A DNA stretch of 64,000 bases from Sabellastarte sp. h YS-2021. Taxonomy: Eukaryota; Annelida; Polychaeta; Sabellida; Sabellidae. The stretch spans positions 151,962,221 to 152,026,220 of the forward strand of contig OZ024930.1 of the NCBI GenBank assembly GCA_964017235.1, read 5' to 3'. A model generated the notes under the pieces. That model had not been told where the DNA came from. It did not search any database and worked only from the letters and a program-made list of their open reading frames with translations. The translations under genes were made by a program, and so were the position numbers. Shown piece after piece: positions 58,626 through 64,000 of this stretch. The stretch's first letter is position 1, and each line of letters begins with the position of its first letter.

Positions 58626-59874
58626 TACATACAAGCGACCCCTGAATTTCTTGCCTTTCAACCACACCACAAATTTGGTTTTCTTCACCTTAACTTAAAA
58701 ATCTAAAAGACTGGGATAGGATTTAAGTTGAAAAACATGTGGCTCTAAGAGAAAACACAAACCACAGAAAGGTTGTAAAAACAAACATGCAGGGAGGAGA
58801 TCCTCATATGTGATGAAGAGAACTTGTTCACATTCTAATGCTGTGAGGGTTTGTGAGCATTTGAAATGTAGCATTAGAATTCCTATCACTTTTAATTTGT
58901 TTCCCTCTATAGCCCATTGCACACTAGTGCGGCACGGTTAAATAACATAGAAATGAAGGAAATAGTTCACTGCTTATACATATGTACAGTGCAGTAGCTA
59001 GCAGTGCGGTGCTGATTTTTCTATTCAGAAAATTTTCTATGTTTTAAAAAAATGCGTGGCTTTTTTCTGTTTTGCCCAAGTTTAGATATTTGGATTTCCC
59101 ACATGTTAAAAGTGGTAGTATGTCACACAATTATACAGAAATATATTAATTACAAAACAAAATGCAAAACAGACAGGCTCATTGTGAAGGGATTAACTAC
59201 TGGGAGACAGATGACAAAATGTTTTATGTGTCCAATAGACACATAAAAAGGTTTAACTGAATGACGATTGCAATTACCAGTTATTCTAAAAGGGACATAC
59301 AGGATGAGGGTCTTGTTTGTAGATGGATTAAGTTCTTATAATGGAGAAAGGGATGCCAGGTTAGGTGTGTGACAACATATGTAGACATAACACAACCAGA
59401 AGTTAATTAATTGAAAGGGGTGTAATCACCAGTATTTGTAAATGTGGGGTCTTAGATGTTTAATTATATGTCATTGAATTAACCATTCTAGGCACTTTAA
59501 CTGTAATTTACAAATATTTCGTCAATTTACTGGAAAAAACACTGGGAAAAGTGGTCCAAATGTGAACGGTAAATTCCCCTGCTTAGCATGTAGTATAAAT
59601 CGTACCGCGTCGCATATATGTACAAGAGCCTTAAGCGTTTCAAACTATTTATCTGGGTAATAATATCAGATAAATTTTGCATTAAAATGTGTTGTGTTAA
59701 TGTTTTAAAAAGTAGGTATACAAATATAAAATATATTACTTAACATACATTATTGCACAGATAATAAAGTTATCAATTTTGAATTTTAAAGCCTAAGTAA
59801 ACCCTCAAAACACAGAGAGACATTTAGAATACAGTATGGGGGGAGGCTGTCTAATGTGATGTTTCCATAATACT

Positions 59875-60810
59875 GATTTTAAAGTCAGGACCAGAATTTC
59901 AGCAATAGTATTTTTAAGTAAATAAAACCCAGAAAATTGACAAAAGTCAGACGAAAAAAAATCAGGGATTTTGCTGTGTGACTAACAAAGTTGGGATTTA
60001 GAGCCAGACACATATTAATGTCATCAAATATAATTGTAATGTTCCGGATGCACTTCATTCAGATCCTACCACCCATATGACTGATCAGTCATATTAAAAT
60101 CATATAGATCACAGACTTTCTTGACTTTCATTTTTATTGCCAACATATCCTGAGGGTAGAAGATCCGAACCTGTCCAAGCAAATATGTCTAATCATATTA
60201 AAATTGTGCAGGTTGGGTCAAAAGTCCTTGACATTCAAGATTTGGTTGGGATTGGTCAGACAGGTTTTTTAATTAATTCTTAATTAGTTTTTGAAAATTT
60301 TGGAATTTTTCACCCTAACTTGCCTATTTTTAAGCTGGACAAATCTTGTATTTGTTAATCTGGTCCCCAGGGTAAAGATGCATTTAAATTTTCTGGCCTC
60401 TTTTGGTAAAGTTTAGCATTTTTCAACCATGAGTTGCTGATTTTAAAGTTCGAGTCACCATCTGGGCAGTCCATGAATATGGAACCAGGACTTAACTGTC
60501 AATACAAACTCAACTGGCTCCTACAATATCCAGTGTTATATGAAGTGGTGGTTCCATATTACCAACTATGGTCCTACTATGCAAAATTTTAAGTCAGGAC
60601 CAAAGTGCTCATATATGTCAGGAAGTAATTTCATGGATGGCGGCAAAATTTGGGATTTGGTTTAGAGCCCAACTTATGTTGATGCCATTAAATCAAATTG
60701 CAATGTTTAGGACCCACTCCATTCAGATCTTACCACCAATAAGTATAATTGTATTGTTCTTACAATCAACTATATTAAAATCATACAGGTTACAGACTTA
60801 CTGGCCCAAG
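59875..60810. repeat. Diverged direct duplication, ~240 bp units 0.7 kb apart
   Basis: The segments at about 59880-60115 and 60588-60800 share AAGTCAGGACCA, GGGATTT.G, TTTAGAGCCNA, CATTCAGATC(C/T)TACCACC and ATTAAAATCATA in order, at similar spacing. Noncoding. Confidence 0.65.
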
Positions 60811-63214
60811 TTTTGACCAAAATGATTACATGGAATGGCCATGTGCTTGTCATCCCTTATCAATTTTATTGCTGACTGGCATAATTAACTAATACTAAGG
60901 TAGCTCTTTAACTATGGCAATTGGATTGTATATGTGGTCCCAAATTGGAAACATTGATATTGATTGAGATCCACAGAAGAAGAGGGGGGTGAAAAATAAC
61001 AGTTTCTGAGAAATGTTACAACTTGTAATTAAAAGCTTCTCATTGATTCCTGAAAACCATTTGATTGGTTCTCAAAATTTTCCAACTTGGATACGAACAT
61101 TACAAAAGTCTATAGATGATTATAGCAATTGACTTCAAATGAATCGAAAGAATTGCTTTAAGAATGTTAAGCTGGCTTTCAGATTGAATTCCTGAATGGT
61201 ATATCTGATAAGGGTCATTGTAGTTTATGAAAAATTCGGACAGATTGAATTTATCGAGAAGATATGCTATTCACTCCTGAAGGCATCTAAAGTTTGACCG
61301 TCAGTCCCAGGCCCTTCCTAAACAGCAAGATCATGATTTACTAACACCCCAAATGAAAAGAGTTCCTCCCAACATTCCTATTTGATGATTGTTTAAGATT
61401 GTAGCCCAATCAAGGGGGGACGTTCACCAAAGGGGAACATGGCCCTAAGTTTTTTATTTTCTAGTTGGATAATCCAAGAAAATTTAAAAAGCTTCAAAAT
61501 TATATCCAGTCAACATACTGTACACAAAAACATAGCTTTAAACACGTTCACAAAAAAAAATCCACAAAAGATTTCTGTAATATCCAGTATTATTCCACAG
61601 CTGATGTTGATAAAGCAGTTACTTGCATTCCTTTATAAAATCAGATAAAAGAGTGTATGCAATGTATATTGAGATTACCTTTCACTAGAATGACAACAGA
61701 CCACAGTTTATTTGTTTTAGCTGGGATGCAGTACTACTGCACACATGTAGTGTAAGCAGCAACTTAAGCCACTCTTACATAGAGGAGGGATAATTGTAAA
61801 AAAACATGCAGAGAGATTGTGGTTGCTCAAAACGAGCAGGTCTACCTCGCTTGTATGTAGGACTGTACTGGGGATATTGTCGTAAGTATAAATACACAAT
61901 GCAAAATTTGCTCAGTGCTTAAACCTTACCTGACAAAGTAGTGTTTAGCAAAGTAATGACCATGTAAGAAATTGCAGACAGTTTATGGCTCTGTGCAATA
62001 AAAAGTGACATGAATCGTTTTCACACATAGTGTAAATCTGAACTGAGTAAAATGAATTGGTGTTGATCAAAGTGAGTATGTTTGTACTACAAACATTTTT
62101 TTTTCTGTAATAGACCCTGAGATTCTTATATTTGGAAACATGACCAAGAAGTCTAAAACCAAGTGATTTCATTCACCCACAAAAGTCTATTTTACACAGA
62201 GTTCCATCCATTTCAACCATCAAATAAACTGTAGACAGTGTAAAGGCAAAGCACCACCCAGGAATTATGATTTTGTTTAATAAAATGTGCACCAAACACA
62301 CTGTACCATATGTCATGGACTTTGGCCATTAGACATAAGTTATGTGTCTTTCTTATAAGAAGTCTTCACAACTCACAGCTAATACAATTTACAATGACGC
62401 ACATCTAAGAATGATTTTATTCTTTTTGTTTTCACTTTTACATACGGAGATAAATTCTGTTTCAGAAAATGAGGCATCCCTGGGACGTTTGTAACACAAG
62501 TTCACTTAATATACGTTGAATGTACCAACCAATCAGCGGACAGCAGGCTGAATTGTACTGTCAATATTCTGGTCTATTTTAGACGAATTGATAGTTTTTG
62601 GTTCAAGTATATCACCCGTCCTAACCGAGCTTTTCCAGATGAATAAAAATGCTGTTAGAACATCTACGGTTCACCATGCACACACAACGTATGATAAATT
62701 GTATATTTGTTTCATGATTTAAAATAAATGTCTGCGTTCAACACTCCCAATGAATATAAAGCCTATTTTTATACTACACAACTGCCCTTTAAATACATGT
62801 AGATTTGGTGTCAAATATAGATTATCTTTTGGTCAGCCATGTAATTTATAAGTCAAAGGTTTAGTTCGATGTTACTTTAATAAAGATGGTCCTACACTTT
62901 GAAACAACCTTTCATAAAACATTAGACTTGCTTCCACATTATCGGCCTCTAGGCACTGACTCAAAGCATACTTTTAATGGGGGTGTTCCACTGGGGTCGT
63001 CTTGTCAGTAACTAAGGATCAGAGAGATAGAGAGGAAGGAAGCAGAGAAACAACAGAGGGAGGAGAGGGAGTAAGCTAGGAGGGCGGAATCTCCACAGTC
63101 ACAGACAGAGGAGGGAATGGCTGAAAAGAAGACCAAAAACTAAGAGGAATGAACGTGAAATGGACACAGAGAGGCTGGCACATCTCAATCCCAATCCAAG
63201 CACAACAAAGGACA

Positions 63215-63960
63215 TATGATGAACATTTATTTAACAGACTCGGATGAGGAGGATGTAGACTTTATCAAGGATCCTGACGACCATTATGACAAGACCAACG
63301 AGCATTTAAGGACAAGGCCAGGAAGGATTGCCTGTGGGAGAGGTTCGCCAGCAGCAGCAACCTGTCAGTGAAAGTGTGTATGAAATGGTTCAAATCTCAA
63401 AGGACTAACTACATAAAACTCAATCAGTCCAAGTCTGACCAGGCTCCCAAGGAAATGACAGAGAGGCAGAACTGGTTTTCAGGACAAATTTAACTTCTGC
63501 AACAGAAGGAAGGTACTCAGCCAATCTTCAGGGTTCAAGTCCCTGCAGAAAGGAGTCAGTGCTAGTTCAGCCTCAGCCCACGACATCTCATGAGGTTCCA
63601 GGGATACTGAGAGTATGTAGACCAGCATGCGCTCTGACACAACACACCAGTCATCCATTGCCAGGCCCAGTGTAGTGTCATAGCGTCCATCAATCGACCA
63701 GCAGGTCATGGGTCAGTTTGCACAGATGAAGACTATCTCACATCTTTTCTCAGCTCCAGACAGGAGACCACCAGAACACCCTTCTGTAACTACCTGGCAT
63801 CTGAAGTTGAAAATTTGCAGGAAAGACATTATCATTTTTTCAGAAACGAGGCAGTGAAACTTTTAAGTGGTATACATAGCAGGGCAGAGGAAAGGACCCG
63901 TCAGCACCAGCAGTCTACACTTTCTAGGAGTTCCAGTACCACTTCCACATATGTGCCATA
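63215..63960 (+). pseudogene. MADF-like gene remnant (PIF/Harbinger-associated type)
   Basis: A start (MNIYLTDSDEEDVDFIKD) is followed, after a frameshift near 63300, by KDKARKDCLWERFASSSNLS and VKVCMKWFKSQRTNYIKLNQ, with tryptophans spaced as in MADF DNA-binding domains. Further pieces (TPFCNYLASEVENL, FRNEAVKLLSGI) continue in another frame to a stop at 63959-63961 before the window ends. Several stops break the reading. MADF proteins of this kind accompany PIF/Harbinger transposases or are host factors derived from them. A transposase could lie beyond 64000. Confidence 0.5.
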
Positions 63961-64000
63961 GAGTTATCACCAGCAGGAGAAGTCACAGCAATCTGTCAGG

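Larger units (their letters stand above)
58360..62486. mobile_element. Possible non-autonomous DNA element with 27-bp inverted ends
   Basis: Bases 58360-58386 (starting GTCCCAGGGATGCCTC) are the exact reverse complement of 62460-62486. A perfect 27-bp inverted pair 4.1 kb apart is beyond chance. The left end is followed by a cluster of AAACGTTT motifs. No target-site duplication and no transposase are visible. The pair could be TIRs of one element, or two inverted copies of a short repeat. Confidence 0.5.

Noticed and set aside
42460-63000. Missing ligand-binding exons of the receptor
   Set aside because: I scanned the minus strand for glutamate-receptor motifs with splice sites and found none that I could support; they are probably beyond the window.

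Overview
The window is nuclear DNA from an animal, most likely a mollusc and probably a bivalve. The genes have GT-AG introns. The retroelements (DIRS type, a LINE, tRNA-derived SINEs ending in AAATAAATAAAT) and the bivalve-style tandem repeats in a palindrome-ended element fit that placement. It comes from my recognition of repeat styles, not from a search. There are no operons, ribosomal genes or CRISPR arrays.

Two genes converge tail to tail. On the plus strand, six exons (3024-13367) encode the C-terminal part of a C2H2 zinc-finger protein. All exon phases join, and the gene ends at a stop codon and an AATAAA signal. Its first exons are left of the window. On the minus strand, five exons (41835 down to 25981) encode the C-terminal part of a class C receptor of the metabotropic glutamate type, closest by eye to group II: the end of the ligand-binding region, the cysteine-rich domain, seven membrane helices and a short tail. 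The ligand-binding domain should lie right of the window or in stretches where I could not find it.

Much of the rest is mobile or repetitive. A decayed DIRS retrotransposon fills 1-2806. A second, nearly full-length DIRS copy (15989-21870) lies between the two genes. It keeps inverted terminal repeats and an internal complementary region, but gag, reverse transcriptase/RNase H and tyrosine recombinase are broken by frameshifts, a stop and two deletions. Two arrays of a ~147-bp repeat lie in the last long intron of the zinc-finger gene and just downstream of it; many units carry a DR1-type nuclear-receptor motif. A 4.7-kb composite (27602-32297) in the last receptor intron has inverted AAGCGTCCCG ends and two nested satellites (about 169 bp and 133 bp). 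A diverged relative of the 133-bp satellite lies at 38.5-39.3 kb in the opposite orientation.

From 42 to 64 kb I see no confident host exon. This part holds a LINE fragment, several tRNA-derived SINEs (three with target-site duplications), an inverted minisatellite pair, a 765-bp foldback element with long TIRs and a TTAC duplication (50988-51752), long homopolymers and a quadruplex motif, a small retroelement-like ORF, a pair of perfect 27-bp inverted repeats 4.1 kb apart, and a broken MADF-like gene at the right edge.

The most unusual points are exon-end sequences of the receptor gene amplified into minisatellites, transcription-factor-like motifs carried by the satellites, and the palindrome-built foldback element.
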